The translations under genes were made by a program, and so were the position numbers. Shown here piece after piece: positions 1 to 32,019 of a DNA stretch of 64,000 bases (positions are counted from its first letter, which is position 1; every line of letters begins with the position of its first letter). Source of the DNA: Phallusia mammillata (taxonomy: Eukaryota > Chordata > Ascidiacea > Phlebobranchia > Ascidiidae). The DNA is taken from contig QLIY01000636.1 in NCBI GenBank assembly GCA_003260075.1, positions 1 through 64,000 of the forward strand. The letters run 5' to 3'. The notes below the pieces were generated by a model. The model worked only from the letters and a program-made list of their open reading frames with translations. It made no database searches and was not told the origin of the DNA.

Positions 1-356
1 AACTTATCCTGTTTCTGATTGGTTGACAGCGTTGTGGGCGTTACCGACCAAGTCACGCCCTGTCAACAACTGGCGTCAACGGTTCACAGCCTGGTAGCCG
101 TAATTAGTGTTTCATGCACAAAATGGCCGCATCTGCATGATTGAAATCGGTCTTTGGACTCCTGAAAAGGTTGAGTTACGCAATCGTGAAGGCATTTTCT
201 TCGTTCCGTGACCATAGCAACCGATCAGAGTTGCGACATTTGAGATACTACGACATTATTGAAAAATTTCTGCAACACTTTGAGAGATACTAATAGAACA
301 TTTGTCAAGTCAATTGATTGCTAAGAATTTGTTTATAAATCGGCAAAATATTAAGT
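1..356. other. Non-coding flank, nothing recognised
   Basis: AT-rich sequence with no open frame of note, no RNA gene and no repeat that I can match elsewhere in the window. Confidence 0.4.
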
Positions 357-3300
357 AGATTTTCTGCACTTCTAAATTAATAAAACTACAATTGCCAATT
401 GTAAGTGAATGAGATTTTTGTGTTTGACGATTAGGTCACTATATTGCTAACGACTTTGGGCACAGCAAACCTTTTCTTGATCTCATTCCTCAATTAGCAA
501 GAAAGCTGACTGCAGCACGAATCGACCAGTAACCAAACACTGTGGTTTATTGAAGGTGGGCACGCCATGAGCTTGTGGTACAATGACCGGTTAGTATTAA
601 CATAACCTTTCACAAAGGACAGCGTTGGTTTCGGATTTCGAACCTTTAGGTAGTTTGTGCATGTGGACTTCAAACTACAACAGCAAATATAAAATATAAT
701 ACATTTCTGCTAACGTTCAAAAAGCAGTCCAACAAAAACAAGAACTTTATATTTCACACTTCTAAACTGAAGTTTTAATTAGGGTTCTAGCACTGTGTTT
801 GTGCCAGTTTCCCGTCTGCTATCACCCTGTGTGGTGTTATTAAAACGATTGTGTTGGGTAGTGTGTTATTACCCTGACGAAGACGCCCCGAATAAGACGT
901 CGAAAGGCAAGAAATAGAAGGTTCGTATAGGTGTGTATTCAGAGCTCTATGTTTCCGGCCAGTCGTAAACTTCAAGGCAACGCGAGCTAAACAAATAAAG
1001 TGTGTCATTCGTCGAACCACAAATCACATTTGATGGCGTCGTTAGAACGGAAAGGATGAAATTTTAGGATAGGTCGATTTGAAAGACACATACTTTCACT
1101 ATTAGTTCGAAGTTTGGCAATTATAGCTCTTGAAGTAAACGACACAACGTTAATACGTCAAGAGAAAAGTAGTAGCTAGACAGTGGTATTGCTGGATATT
1201 TAGTGGCGGCCAAAAATATATATTTCGAATCCACTACACATCTAAACATGGACAGTTGCACACATCCAAGTATGTAAAAAGGGCTCTTCCTTCAAACTTC
1301 AGCGCTCAGTGCTACTTGTTTAACACAACACGCTGTGGAAATACCACGGTTTACCACGCAGTCGTCTCGTGTTTGGCACATGATCAGTTAAAGAACCGCT
1401 TTTTTACTTCGAATCTCGTCGTAAAGTTTAGTGCTCCGTTTTAAAGACCGTACTAATGTACAAAGGGATTTTAACTTCGATTTTGTCCTTGCTTTAACAT
1501 CATTGCGAACCAATTCCAATGTTACATCTTTAGTGATACATTAGTGACGTTTGTTTCCAGTCAAAGTCGAAAAAAAATGCTTGGGTTTGGTCAAACACCG
1601 CATGTCACTCTCTTTAGATTAGAAGAAGATATTTAATCCCAAGTGAGCAACGCACTTAACATATAGAGATTGTGCATAACATACGGGGCTGGAGTATGTT
1701 ATTTCTAAGGAGCTCTTTATTTGTCGTAAACCAAGCTACAAGTTCCAATGAGTGCACGGGCCAAAACTCATCCTGTATTTGCCGTTACATGCTTGAAAGT
1801 TGTAAATGCCACTTGCGTTCATGTCGGTGTCCACGAGTGAACCACGTGTTCGGCATGTTACTGTTGCTTTTCGTCATGCTTAAACGTATTTCGATCATGT
1901 ATATAACCAATATCATCAGACTTACCTCATCGGCGTATTCGCAAAATTTGCTCATTAACATTACAGGCATATGCCTTGAAGCTGGAGAAAAAAAGTGTAA
2001 NGATTTTCTGCACTTCTAAATTTTCTGGGCCCCATTCCCTAATCAGCAAGCAGGCAAACTGTAACACGAGCCGACCACTAACCAAACACTGTGGTTTATT
2101 GAAGGTGGGCACGCCATGAGCTTGTGGTACAATGACCGGGTAGTGTTAACATAACCTTTCACAAAGGACAGCGTTGGTTTCGGATTTCGAACCTTTAGGT
2201 AGTTTGTGCATGTGGACTTCAAACTACAACAGCAAATATAAAATATAATACATTTCTGCTAACGTTCAAAAAGCAGTCCAACAAAAACAAGAGGGGGGGG
2301 GGACTGAAGTTTTAATTAGGGTTCTAGCACTGTGTTTGTGCCAGTTTCCCGTCTGCTATCACCCTGTGTGGTGTTATTAAAACGATTGTGTTGGGTAGTG
2401 TGTTATTACCCTGACGAAGACACCCCGAATAAGACGTCGAAAGGCAAGAAATAGAAGGTTCGTATAGGTGTGTATTCAGAGCTCTATGTTTCCGGCCAGT
2501 CGTAAACTTCAAGGCAACGCGAGCTAAACAAATAAAGTGTGTCATTCGTCGAACCACAAATCACATTTGATGGCGTCGTTAGAACGGAAAGGATGAAATT
2601 TTAGGATAGGTCGATTTGAAAGACACATACTTTCACTATTAGTTCGAAGTTTGGCAATTATAGCTCTTGAAGTAAACGACACAACGTTAATACGTCAAGA
2701 GAAAAGTAGTAGCTAGACAGTGGTATTGCTGGATATTTAGTGGCGGCCAAAAATATATATTTCGAATCCACTACACATCTAAACATGGACAGTTGCACAC
2801 ATCCAAGTATGTAAAAAGGGCTCTTCCTTCAAACTTCAGCGCTCAGTGCTACTTGTTTAACACAACACGCTGTGGAAATACCACGGTTTACCACGCAGTC
2901 GTCTCGTGTTTGGCACATGATCAGTTAAAGAACCGCTTTTTTACTTCGAATCTCGTCGTAAAGTTTAGTGCTCCGTTTTAAAGACCGTACTAATGTACAA
3001 AGGGATTTTAACTTCGATTTTGTCCTTGCTTTAACATCATTGCGAACCAATTCCAATGTTACATCTTTAGTGATACATTAGTGACGTTTGTTTCCAGTCA
3101 AAGTCGAAAAAAAATGCTTGGGTTTGGTCAAACACCGCATGTCACTCTCTTTAGATTAGAAGAAGATATTTAATCCCAAGTGAGCAACGCACTTAACATA
3201 TAGAGATTGTGCATAACATACGGGGCTGGAGTATGTTATTTCTAAGGAGCTCTTTATTTGTCGTAAACCAAGCTACAAGTTCCAATGAGTGCACGGGCCA

Positions 3301-3535
3301 AAACTCATCCTGTATTTGCCGTTACATGCTTGAAAGTTGTAAATGCCACTTGCGTTCATGTCGGTGTCCACGAGTGAACCACGTGTTCGGCATGTTACTG
3401 TTGCTTTTCGTCATGCTTAAACGTATTTCGATCATGTATATAACCAATATCGTCAGACTTACCTCATCGGCGTATTCGCAAAATTTGCTCATTAACATTA
3501 CAGGCATATGCCTTGAAGCTGGAGAAAAAAAGTGT
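357..3535. repeat. Tandem ~1.5-1.65 kb duplication with an N at the seam
   Basis: Unit 1 (about 357-2000) and unit 2 (2002-3535) are almost identical over most of their length, with matching positions offset by 1537 bases. Unit 2 restarts right after a single N at 2001 with the same bases as at 357. Unit 2 lacks roughly 100 bases of the 380-540 stretch and carries a 10-base G run (2293-2302) where unit 1 has ordinary sequence. The short open frames inside (60-130 codons) resemble no protein I know and are not supported as genes. The likeliest explanation is two haplotype copies placed in series. The biological content of the unit is unknown. Confidence 0.75.
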
Positions 3536-3628
3536 AATGGATTTACTTTGCAGGAGATAAGCATGATACTAGTTTGTCTAGCAGCAAAACGAAGCAACAG
3601 CTGAACAAGTTCTTACAAGTGACAAAAA

Positions 3629-4029
3629 ATGACAACTTCCGCTTTGAAAACAGGCAAGCATAAAAGTTAGTTAAATACCCATGGTTTACGGCAAATAAAG
3701 GTATTTTTCCCGAACAGGGGCTTCATGCCGTCCAAAAGAAAACTTCCTTTCATTAAAACTTCTGGTAGCATCATTAGTGTTACTTGCATCGTTTATCTTC
3801 TTCATCGGTTACGGATTTCTGATGATAGCACTTGGTAAGTGGAACAACAGCAAATGTTTAATTGTGTGTTTTATGCAGATGAAATATTTCTTTTTTATTT
3901 CCAGCTGAACAGAAATCATCACATTCTATTCTGACAATGTCCAACAACGTAGTTTTTGCACTAATTGTTTTTGGCTCATTGTATTGGAAGCAGAAGATAC
4001 TGGATGAAAGTTTGACAAACAAGGAATAG
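3629..4029 (+). CDS. Small two-pass membrane protein, family not recognised
   Basis: Three exons join in frame: 3629-3653, 3718-3834 and 3905-4029, giving 88 residues and a TAG stop. Intron 1 is only 64 bp and uses a GC donor (GCAAGC) with a CAG acceptor. Intron 2 is GTAAGT...CCAG. The product has a short polar start, a strong hydrophobic helix at about residues 19-45, a polar loop, a second weaker helix at about 58-75 (containing FALIVFGSLYW) and a charged tail ending ESLTNKE. I do not recognise the family, and TMEM/SMIM-type proteins are only a guess. Support comes from the phase-consistent splicing, the sum of 267 bases and a poly(A) signal 162 bases downstream. Further 5' exons cannot be excluded. 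Confidence 0.55.
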
Positions 4030-4190
4030 AAGTTTTTGTCATGTATTGTTTTCATGCAATTTTATTGTCTTTGTATTGTATTCAAGAACGACCTAGGCTA
4101 TTAACTTACGAGTGAAAAGACCTTATTTTTTAACGATGTTTCCTGAACTTTTTATTGTTCTGTTTCTGTGCCATTATCTTGCTTCATTTC

Positions 4191-4196
4191 AATAAA
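4191..4196 (+). promoter_or_regulatory. AATAAA poly(A) signal of the small membrane-protein gene
   Basis: Canonical hexamer about 160 bases after the TAG at 4027-4029, with no other gene end nearby on this strand. Confidence 0.5.
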
Positions 4197-4783
4197 CCAG
4201 CTATTTTAATGCGTACCAAACCATCCATTACTGCGCCTATAAACCAAATTTTCATGTTTCAAAAAGGGCAGTTTCTAACGGCCGTAAAAAAACTGGAGAA
4301 AGGAAGTTATTGAATTTTCACTTTAAACTGTTAACAGAATTAAAAGAAATAGTTTTGACTGACTGCTTAGATCTGTATATAGAGGTCTACAATATTTTTT
4401 TATTAATCTTATAAACATTTTTTCAGTAAACAGACAAACTTTGATGGGTTCGGTTTCAAAAACTTCACTAAGTAAGGGCTTTTTTATCGCAAAAAATTGG
4501 TAATGTTTAAAGGTGTAATACAAAACAAACGTTTAGGATTCATTGATAAATAATTTATAAATCCAATCCTGTGAGATTTATACGCTTGATTTATTTTACC
4601 GCCGGCATCTGCCCTGTTCAATCGTGCGTGACCAGTGAAAAAAAGTGAATTTTGTCTGAAACAAATTATTGCGGCCAGCCAATGATATCGCGAGGATTCT
4701 AACAGCTGGGCTCCGATTTCAAATGACTTTGCGGGAAACTTTGTTTTTGGCGCCGCACTAACTGAAGGCGCGAACAGTTATCG
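4197..4783. other. Intergenic region, probable dCK-like promoter
   Basis: No coding frame. It separates two plus-strand genes and therefore should hold the promoter of the deoxynucleoside kinase. I see no convincing TATA box or other named motif at a fixed position. Confidence 0.35.
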
Positions 4784-7780
4784 ATGTTGGCCCATGTTGG
4801 CGGTTCCATGAGTCAGTTGCTGGTCAAAAACGCTATCGTCGGAAGGTTAGTTAGTGCTAAAAGCAATTTACAGTCAATGATGGAAATGCCAACTCTGAAA
4901 CGTGCTCGTTCGACCCCCGCCGCTAGGCCAAAGAAAATCGCTGTGGAAGGAAATATTGGTACGTTTTTATGTTTAATATTTCAACCTTATCTGGTCGTTA
5001 GATCACTGTTGCATTTTTAAATAGTTTTAAACACCTTTTTTAATTAGCTTTCAAAAATGTGAACGCTCCTAACAACCAATTAACGTATGATTTTATGTGT
5101 AGTATTTTTTAGCGCCGAATTTAAAACATCTGTTTTAATTTGTGCAAAATTATAAATAAATTGAAACAACTTTTGCCCTTAAAGAGATATAATAATGTTT
5201 AGTCTTCTAAAAAAATTATGGTCAAATGCCGAGTTCTAAACAAAATGTTACATTTTCAGCAACTGGGAAATCTTCCTTCATCAGACTTTTAGAAGCGGAG
5301 TCTCCTGAATGGATGGTGGTTCCCGAGCCAGTAGCAAGATGGACAAATATTAGCAATGATGAAGAGGTATAATGATGTTGTGGCTGTCATAATTTGTTTT
5401 TCGAGTGATTCAGAATCAAAATAAAAATAGCACTTGGCTAAAAAAAACTTTCTGACCAAAACTGTTTAATTTAAAAAATAGTCTGAAAATTAATGAAACA
5501 CCTAGACATCATACTAAATTGCCGGGACGAAGTTTATTTCATCAGAGAGTAAATTTAAGTCAGAAATTGAGACAACTTCTAAAAACCTTAAAGATAAGAC
5601 CAACACAATGTTTAGTTTTCTTGTAACAGGGCAGTGAAGTGGGGGGGGGGGGCGCCGAATTTAAAACATCTGTTTTAATTTGTGCAAAATTTTAAATAAA
5701 TTGAAACTACTTTTGCCTTTATAGAGATATAATAATGTTTGCTCTTCTAACAAAGTTATGGTCAAGTGCCGAGTTTTAAACAAAATTCCACATTTTCAGC
5801 AACTGGGAAATCTTCTTTCATCAGACTTCTAGAAGCCGAGTCTCCTGAATGGATGGTGGTTCCGGAGCCAGTGGCAAGATGGACCAATATCAGCAATGAT
5901 GAAGAGGTATAATGATGTTATGGCTGTCATTATTTGTATGTGAGTGTTTCAGAAAAGTGCCTGGGTAAAAACTTTCTGACTGAAACTGTTTGATTTAAAA
6001 ATTAGTCTGATAATTAATCAAACGTCTATAGACATCATACTAAATTGCTGGGATAAAGTTTATTTTATCAGAGAGTGGGGGGGGGGTTGAAACGGTTTGA
6101 TTTAAAAATTAGTCTGATAATTAATCAAACGTCTAGACATCATACTAAATTGCTGGGATAAAGTTTATTTTATCAGAGAGTAAATTTAAGGCAGAAATTG
6201 GGACAACTTCTCAAAACCATAATGATAAGACCAACACAATGTTTAGTTTTCTTGTAACAGGGCAGTGAAGTAACCTTGTCTCAAAAAAGTGGTGGAAATC
6301 TTTTGCAAATGTTTTATGACGACATCAAGAGGTGGTCATATACCTTTCAATCGTATGCTTTGCTGAGTCGCATGCGACTACAGAGAAACCCTTTACCTGA
6401 CGCATTATGTGAAGCAAAAAATCCTGTGCAGTTTTTTGAGAGATCACTGCAGTCAGACCGGTAGGTTATCAAGTTAAACACTTTGTTGTTGGCCATTTCT
6501 TCGCGACTGCAGGATCTTTCAAAAAATTGCACAAGGCTCATAATTGAAAACTGTAAATGCATGGTTTTATCAAGTAAGATAATGTTTTTCAGTTAACGGC
6601 ATCCCAAAAGCATGGTGAGAATTTATTGAACACTTTTTACTCTGACCCCAAAAGATGGGCTTACACTTTTGAGTCCTACACATTTGTGTCACGAATGAAA
6701 GACGTTTGCAAACATTCCAAGAAACAATATGCATCTAGAAGTCCTGTGCAATTTTTTGAAAGATCTGTATATAGCAGTAGGTAAGTAAATTGCCTTGTTC
6801 AGTCAGGACTGATTTTCTATTGGTAACAATAACAGAAATAACTGTCAAAATGTTCGATTAATAAAGCGTGTCGCAAAACATTATGAACAAAATGGTGTTT
6901 AACTTGTTTTACACTTGTGTGAACAGATACGGGGGGGGGGGATAAAGCGTGTCGCAAAACATGAACAAAATGGTGTTTAACTTGTTTTACACTTGTGTGA
7001 ACAGATACATCTTTGCCAAGAACTGCTTTGAAAGTGGTGTGATGTCAGAAACTGAGTGGAACATATACCAGGACTGGAGCACTTACTTGTTGCATGCACT
7101 GGGTGAACTCCGCTTGGACGGCATCATTTACTTGCGAGCAGAACCGGAGGTTGGTAAACTAAGGCTGTAAACTGATGCAATGGAATAAAGTTTCTTACAA
7201 TACAAAACTTGTTGTTTAGATTTGCTACCAGAGAATGCAGAAAAGAGGAAGGCCTGAAGAGAGTGGTGTGACCCTTGACTACCTCAAATGTTTGCATGAA
7301 AAGCATGAATCCTGGTTATATCGCAACGAAGTCGTGTAAGTTTCCATTTCACATTTTTAAATATTCTCCGCAAGAAGATATTAGTGTGAAACATTTTACC
7401 AGACGATGACAGTAGCAACTGTCGAAACATAGTAATGTTTTGCACTAATACATTGGCTTGTGCAAGTCACACTGACTAAAAAAATCTTAAAATCTTTTAC
7501 AGTGTGGATCAAACTTTGCAAGATGTTCCCATTTTCATCATTGACTGCAACGAAGAGTTTATTGATGACAAACCGAATCAGGAGAAAATGATGCAGAGTG
7601 TGAGTGCTTAAAACTTAACTTAACCTACCATTGCTTTTAGTGCAGTAATAATAATACTTGTATTTCTAGGTAAGGAAGTTCGTCAAAGGTGACACATCGG
7701 TATGCGACTCTGGCATTGACTCCACTAACAGCTCCCTGGACAGTATTGCCGACACATCTGGCTCTGATATAGAATACTGA
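4784..7780 (+). CDS. DCK: Deoxynucleoside kinase, dCK/dGK family
   Basis: Phosphorylates deoxynucleosides in the salvage pathway. Exons: 4784-4958, 5260-5366 (second copy 5800-5906), 6261-6460 or 6593-6780, 7005-7149, 7220-7335, 7503-7599, 7670-7780. Every junction is GT-AG and phase-consistent. Seen: P-loop GNIATGKSS across exons 1/2, [13 protein letters not shown] with the catalytic Glu-Arg, NIYQDW, the [11 protein letters not shown] stretch, a lid with [20 protein letters not shown], and a C-terminal tail rich in Asp/Ser ending in Tyr. The start at 4784 gives a 58-codon leader before the P-loop, and Met at 4808 is an alternative. The gene runs tail to tail with CAD. The family is certain, but dCK versus dGK orthology is not, since features of both are present. 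Exon 2 is doubled by a G-run seam, with only silent differences between the copies. Confidence 0.93.
5112..6270. repeat. G-run duplication around dCK exon 2
   Basis: The stretch 5112-5640 (intron 1 end, exon 2, intron 2 start) recurs at 5653-6260 after 12 G residues (5641-5652). A nested repeat, 5978-6076 versus 6087-6180, follows a second 10-base G run (6077-6086). The two exon copies (5260-5366, 5800-5906) encode the same amino acids. A third seam at 6931-6941 repeats 6860-6930 just before exon 5. Confidence 0.85.
6261..6460 (+). CDS. DCK: dCK-like kinase, alternative exon A
   Basis: Encodes [11 protein letters not shown] through [10 protein letters not shown]. It enters in phase 0 after the Glu codon of exon 2 and leaves after two bases of an Arg codon completed by exon 5. 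It keeps the residues that in human dCK read the base: Gln97 (FQSY), Ala100 (SYAL), Arg104 (LSRM) and Asp133 (SDR). This version should behave most like classical dCK. The acceptor is TTGTAACAG and the donor is GTAGGT. Confidence 0.85.
6593..6780 (+). CDS. DCK: dCK-like kinase, alternative exon B
   Basis: Homologous to exon A, with the same entry and exit phases. It encodes [19 protein letters not shown] through [10 protein letters not shown]. Relative to human dCK it has Glu for Gln97 (FESY), Thr for Ala100 and Ser for Asp133, while the first Arg of SRM (Arg104) and the catalytic ERS are kept. Including both exons would give CG+T TAA, an immediate stop, so A and B can only be used one at a time. 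It diverges from A at many amino acids, so it is not a haplotype copy. The acceptor is GTTTTTCAG and the donor is GTAAGT. Confidence 0.82.
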
Positions 7781-7975
7781 TTCAATTGTAACTGACGCCA
7801 TAAGAGTTCCAGCAACACTGCTTCAGAAAGTGAAACCCCTTACCGAAGCAATGTGTCCGTTTTAGTTGATTTTACCATAGTTGGTTGCATTTTTTTATTT
7901 GTGTTGTGAATCATATTTCATTGGCAGATATCTACACACATCACTGCCAATACTTGAATTCATTACCTTGTTTTC

Positions 7976-7981
7976 AATAAA
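7976..7981 (+). promoter_or_regulatory. DCK: AATAAA poly(A) signal of the dCK-like gene
   Basis: Hexamer about 195 bases after the TGA at 7778-7780, the only good candidate before CAD ends on the other strand. Confidence 0.55.
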
Positions 7982-8454
7982 AACAATTTTAAAGACTTTT
8001 TAAGCCAAGTGTGTCTAATCAAGGTCTCAATTGGGCATTGTGGTAGGGTTGCTACATCAGATATTATTAGGGCAGACTCCAACTGGGTTTTGCCTAATCT
8101 TAGTACTTAGATATGTAGGGTTGCCATTGGGTAAAAAATAACAACTTTTCAATGTTTGACATTTGCTGCTAGCACCGATGTAGCTCTTGGGGCCCATTTG
8201 TAGGCAAATATTTTTTTACTGTGTTTAACAAGACAAGACTTGCATAGATGGCCAACAATCCTGCTTTGCACATCACATCTATGCTCAAATAAATGTCAAT
8301 AGTGTACTTCAACATTGCTTCAGTTTATACAGTGTTTTATTGGACTGCAGATTTTTTTTCATATGCATGGTAATGATATTGGTAGAGTTGGAGGCAGTGG
8401 TGTTAGTAACATTGTGCAAAATATACACTGGTAGGTGTTGTACCAAGAAGATCG
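7982..8454. other. Convergent intergenic region, 3' ends of dCK-like gene and CAD
   Basis: No coding frame of either strand is supported. The CAD poly(A) signal on the minus strand (TTTATT on plus) lies at 8336-8341, about 115 bases beyond the CAD stop. Confidence 0.45.
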
Positions 8455-28501
<20,047 letters not shown>

Positions 28502-29462
28502 TTCCGTAGGTCAGGAGTAAACAATAGTCAACCAACGTGCCTGTGATAATTGCTAACACATATACGACAGGTAATAAACAACAACGAAATCAGTTACATC
28601 TAATCCAATTCTTCTCAAAAAGTAACGCATAGATTGTTTTACCAACACAACTAGCAATTTTTCGTTTTACTAATGGCACACAATTACCTAAAACTAAAAC
28701 ACACACAAACGTAAACAGAGGAAACACGCTGGCTCTTTAAAACAGCACGTGCGGCGCAACAATAAAACCAAAGCGGTACAGTTACGTCTTTTTTTCTAAT
28801 TTCATTGTGAATAACATAAGTCTAATTTTAGGATGTAAAAAGTCAGTTTACCGCATCTACATGACCTAAGCAATATGTAATTTGTCTGTGTTGTGCTAAA
28901 AAACCGCGACTGATACTATTAAATGAACACAAAATCTGCAAGATTCATAAGTACCTAACTTGCTACTTCGAACGTGATTCGAACTGTGGAATACTTTTTA
29001 CAACTGATCCTCACTTGTCCCAAAATTTTGACACAGTTAAGGAAAGGTCTCGCTTCAACTCAACAAGTATTAAACTAAAAAGGGTGTTGCATTTTATTTG
29101 GCAGTGTAAACACCAGCAGAAAACTGCTACTTATCAAGCACTGTGTACTGCATTGAGCATCTACTTCCACCAAAGTTTCGTAAACCATCAACTCAGTTGA
29201 ATTTCTGTCAAGTATATGATGTACAGAAATGGCACGTGAAATGATGGCAAAAGTCAGGCAAAAAGCTTACACAATAGAAAAATGTACACCAAATCAAACA
29301 TGTAAAAATGCTGTGTGGTAGGAATACATAAAATTACAAAAAGCCCCAATAGAATGCCAAATACCCTTACAGGCAATAAAACACAACACACAAAATGCTC
29401 TTTTCATTTGGAAACACCAGTAAAATAAACTTGCACAAATCTGTTCTATGGCACAATATCAA
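28502..29462. other. Intergenic region between CAD start and FKBP3 end
   Basis: No supported coding frame. It should contain the CAD promoter and 5' UTR on the minus strand (an upstream 5' UTR intron cannot be excluded) and the FKBP3 3' UTR, for which TTTATT at 29094-29099 is a possible poly(A) signal. Confidence 0.4.
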
Positions 29463-31243
29463 TCAGTCAATTCTGGTCAATTCAACCTCAAACACAAGAG
29501 TTGCATTGGGGGGAATCCTGAAAATGCATAAATAAATAATACACACTGACAAGCAGCACATTTTATCATGATTATAACTCACTTTGCCTCTGGTTTTCCA
29601 GCCTTTCCATAACCCCATTCTGGCTCAATAGTTATTTCAGCTTTTTCACCAACACTCATCGTTAAAAGAGCTTCATCCCACTACAAAAAACAAAACAAAA
29701 ACAGTTATGTACTTCATTGGTGTCACAATTACCAGCAACAGTTAGTTAACGTATATTCACACAGTTATTATACTTACTCCTCTTATCACATGGTTCTTGC
29801 CAACATTAAAAGAAAGAGCCTGAATTCTCTTCTTTTTAGATCCTTTAACAAACAAAAAACAAATCACTTATGTGCAGTGCTTTCAACCAGGTGCATTGTA
29901 TTTTTGTACGCCATTTTTTACAGGTGTACCACTTCGATGAGGTCTACAAGATACCATACACCTATGACCAGATATCAGGCAGGTTTATGTTTTTGACCAT
30001 ACCAGCTGGTGTGTACAATATATGGTAAAACATGCATCCTAGGTGTACAAGTTACTATATTATATTTGTGACATCATATTTTCACTTAAAACAGTCGGTA
30101 ATGGATCTTTTTGCAGTAGAAACTGAATTACAAGTTACAGTTTTCACTGAGCTGTCTGGCATAAAATAAATGATATGGATTTTTGTTGTGCTCAAACATA
30201 TTCCTGTTGGGACAACAGATTCAGTGTATTATAAGAGTGAATTTTTTTGACATGGGTGTGCAAATTTTTGAGTAAACATTAAAATGGTTAACCGTTTCAA
30301 ACAATGTTGAAAAGCATATAAAAGTAAAGGTGCAAAGCATACATATTGTGCCATAAAGTCTTACCAAAAATCATATACCTGTGGAGTTTAACATTAATAA
30401 AACAATACATTAAAATCAATAAAACATGCCTGGTTGTAGGCTGTCAAAGACTGTCCCATCTGTCAGTTTTCCGACATAATAGCATGACACTTTATCTCCC
30501 TTTTTGGGAAAATTCTGTTTATCACCCTTTTTCAAAACAATTTTTTTGAATTTTGGAGGCCCAACTTCCTTGACCTCCTGTGATTTATCTGAGACAGCAA
30601 TTTGTTTGACTGCATGACAGACTTGCTCAACTGGAATATCATAGTCAGTTCCTTTGAATGCCTTGGAAAAAAAATCTTGTTTAATTCAAACAAGTGGTTC
30701 CCAACCTGGGGTTTGTGGAAGCTGGGGCCATGAGGTGGTTGTTAGGGGTCCTTGTAAACAGATGCATAATAATAATAAAGTATTGCAAGCGGCTAAATCA
30801 GGTAACTTGTACATGGGGGTTCATATACTTGATAAAATTTGAATTAAATTGCACAGCACAGATATTTATATTAAAATATAGGTTTTTCAATTTACATGTT
30901 TTGTCAAAAAAATTGTTTTATTACATACTAACTGCACTTCCATACATTGTAATTACATTTTTCTCGAACAACTCATTGTACACAATGATAAGATGGTCCT
31001 TCTTTGAAGTTTTTGTCACATTTTTTAAACTTCCTTGAAGTTTTTGCTCTTGGAGAAACTGCAAAAGAAAATTGCCAAATACAAATTTTAATCCAATACA
31101 AAATAAATGACCGCTGTGTTATTGCTACTTTTATAACAAACCTTAGGTGCAGCGTTCTCCTGCAAAAACTGTACAACGTCTTTTTTCGATACAGTATCAG
31201 AGGCAAGGACTTCGTCACTCCATTTTCTTTCAACTGTCGCCAT
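29463..31243 (-). CDS. FKBP3: FKBP3-type peptidyl-prolyl cis-trans isomerase (FKBP25)
   Basis: Nuclear FKBP with an N-terminal BTHB helical domain that binds nucleic acid and a C-terminal FKBP isomerase domain. Six exons join in phase: 31142-31243, 30957-31058, 30430-30661, 29778-29842, 29583-29680, 29463-29517, giving 217 residues (human 224). [14 protein letters not shown], then [39 protein letters not shown], a basic KKKR loop typical of FKBP3, [37 protein letters not shown]. Intron 3 has a GC donor (GCATGT). The start at 31243 is the first Met of the open frame. The ~585 bp intron 3 carries a repeat-like stretch around 29880-30060. Confidence 0.95.
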
Positions 31244-32019
31244 GGCTATTGGTAATAACTTAACCTAAAAGGCAATTACAGCGAACTACCTGCAACAAAA
31301 CTTATTACGCTGTGGGCCATTCATCAACATAACTTACTACAAAGCAAAATTAAAACAAACATTTGCAATCTTGCATAACTCGCTCGAGTCAAAACCAATT
31401 AAAGTTTTCACAGCGTGCGCAAGTTTTGTCACGTGACTTTATGAAAGCATGTTAAATTTAAAACTTGATTTTTATGTTTCACAATTTACAAACCGCTCCA
31501 AAACAAACAAGTAATTTTTCGTGGTTTCGATGGCAGTTTTAATAATGTAGTACTTTTAAAACAATTACTAGGGAGTGGACCTGCCTCAACCTTTTTCGCC
31601 ATAGAAGACTGATGTCAACATATCCTGACTAAATAATGGGATACAATCTTGTCAATTCTCATCTTTTTCTCCAATTTAAACTAAATAGTAAACTGTTTGA
31701 CTATTTCAAAATGAAACAACGTAAATTTCGATTAGAAACACGTGGAACAGTGCTTTAATACGTAACTTTTTCACACACAAAAGTATGCGGTTTACAGACG
31801 TGGTATATGAGACATTTGAAAAAAAAAACATTTAGCAATGGAACAATCATATACTGACAACATGTTACATTTATCTGCCAACAAAGCAGTAAATCATGAC
31901 ACATAAAATGCAACTAGTAGCTTTAAGTTAAATTTTACGCTCTATTTTAATTTAATATTAAATTAATAAAATGCTTTCAATGGAAATGACAATAACATTG
32001 CAACAGCAATCATAAGGGG
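31244..32019. other. Intergenic region FKBP3-HEATR6
   Basis: AT-rich with no coding frame. It contains the FKBP3 promoter and the HEATR6 3' end on the minus strand. The E-box-like CACGTGAC at about 31430 is the only motif that stands out. Confidence 0.35.

Noticed and set aside
787..3604. Open frames of 60-131 codons on both strands in the 5' duplicated unit
   Set aside because: No family resemblance, no splice or codon signal, and overlap on both strands. The doubling is due to the duplicated unit.
5260..5906. Exon 2 of the dCK-like gene as a real alternative exon pair
   Set aside because: The copies encode identical residues and are separated by a G-run seam, unlike exons A and B, which differ widely in protein sequence.
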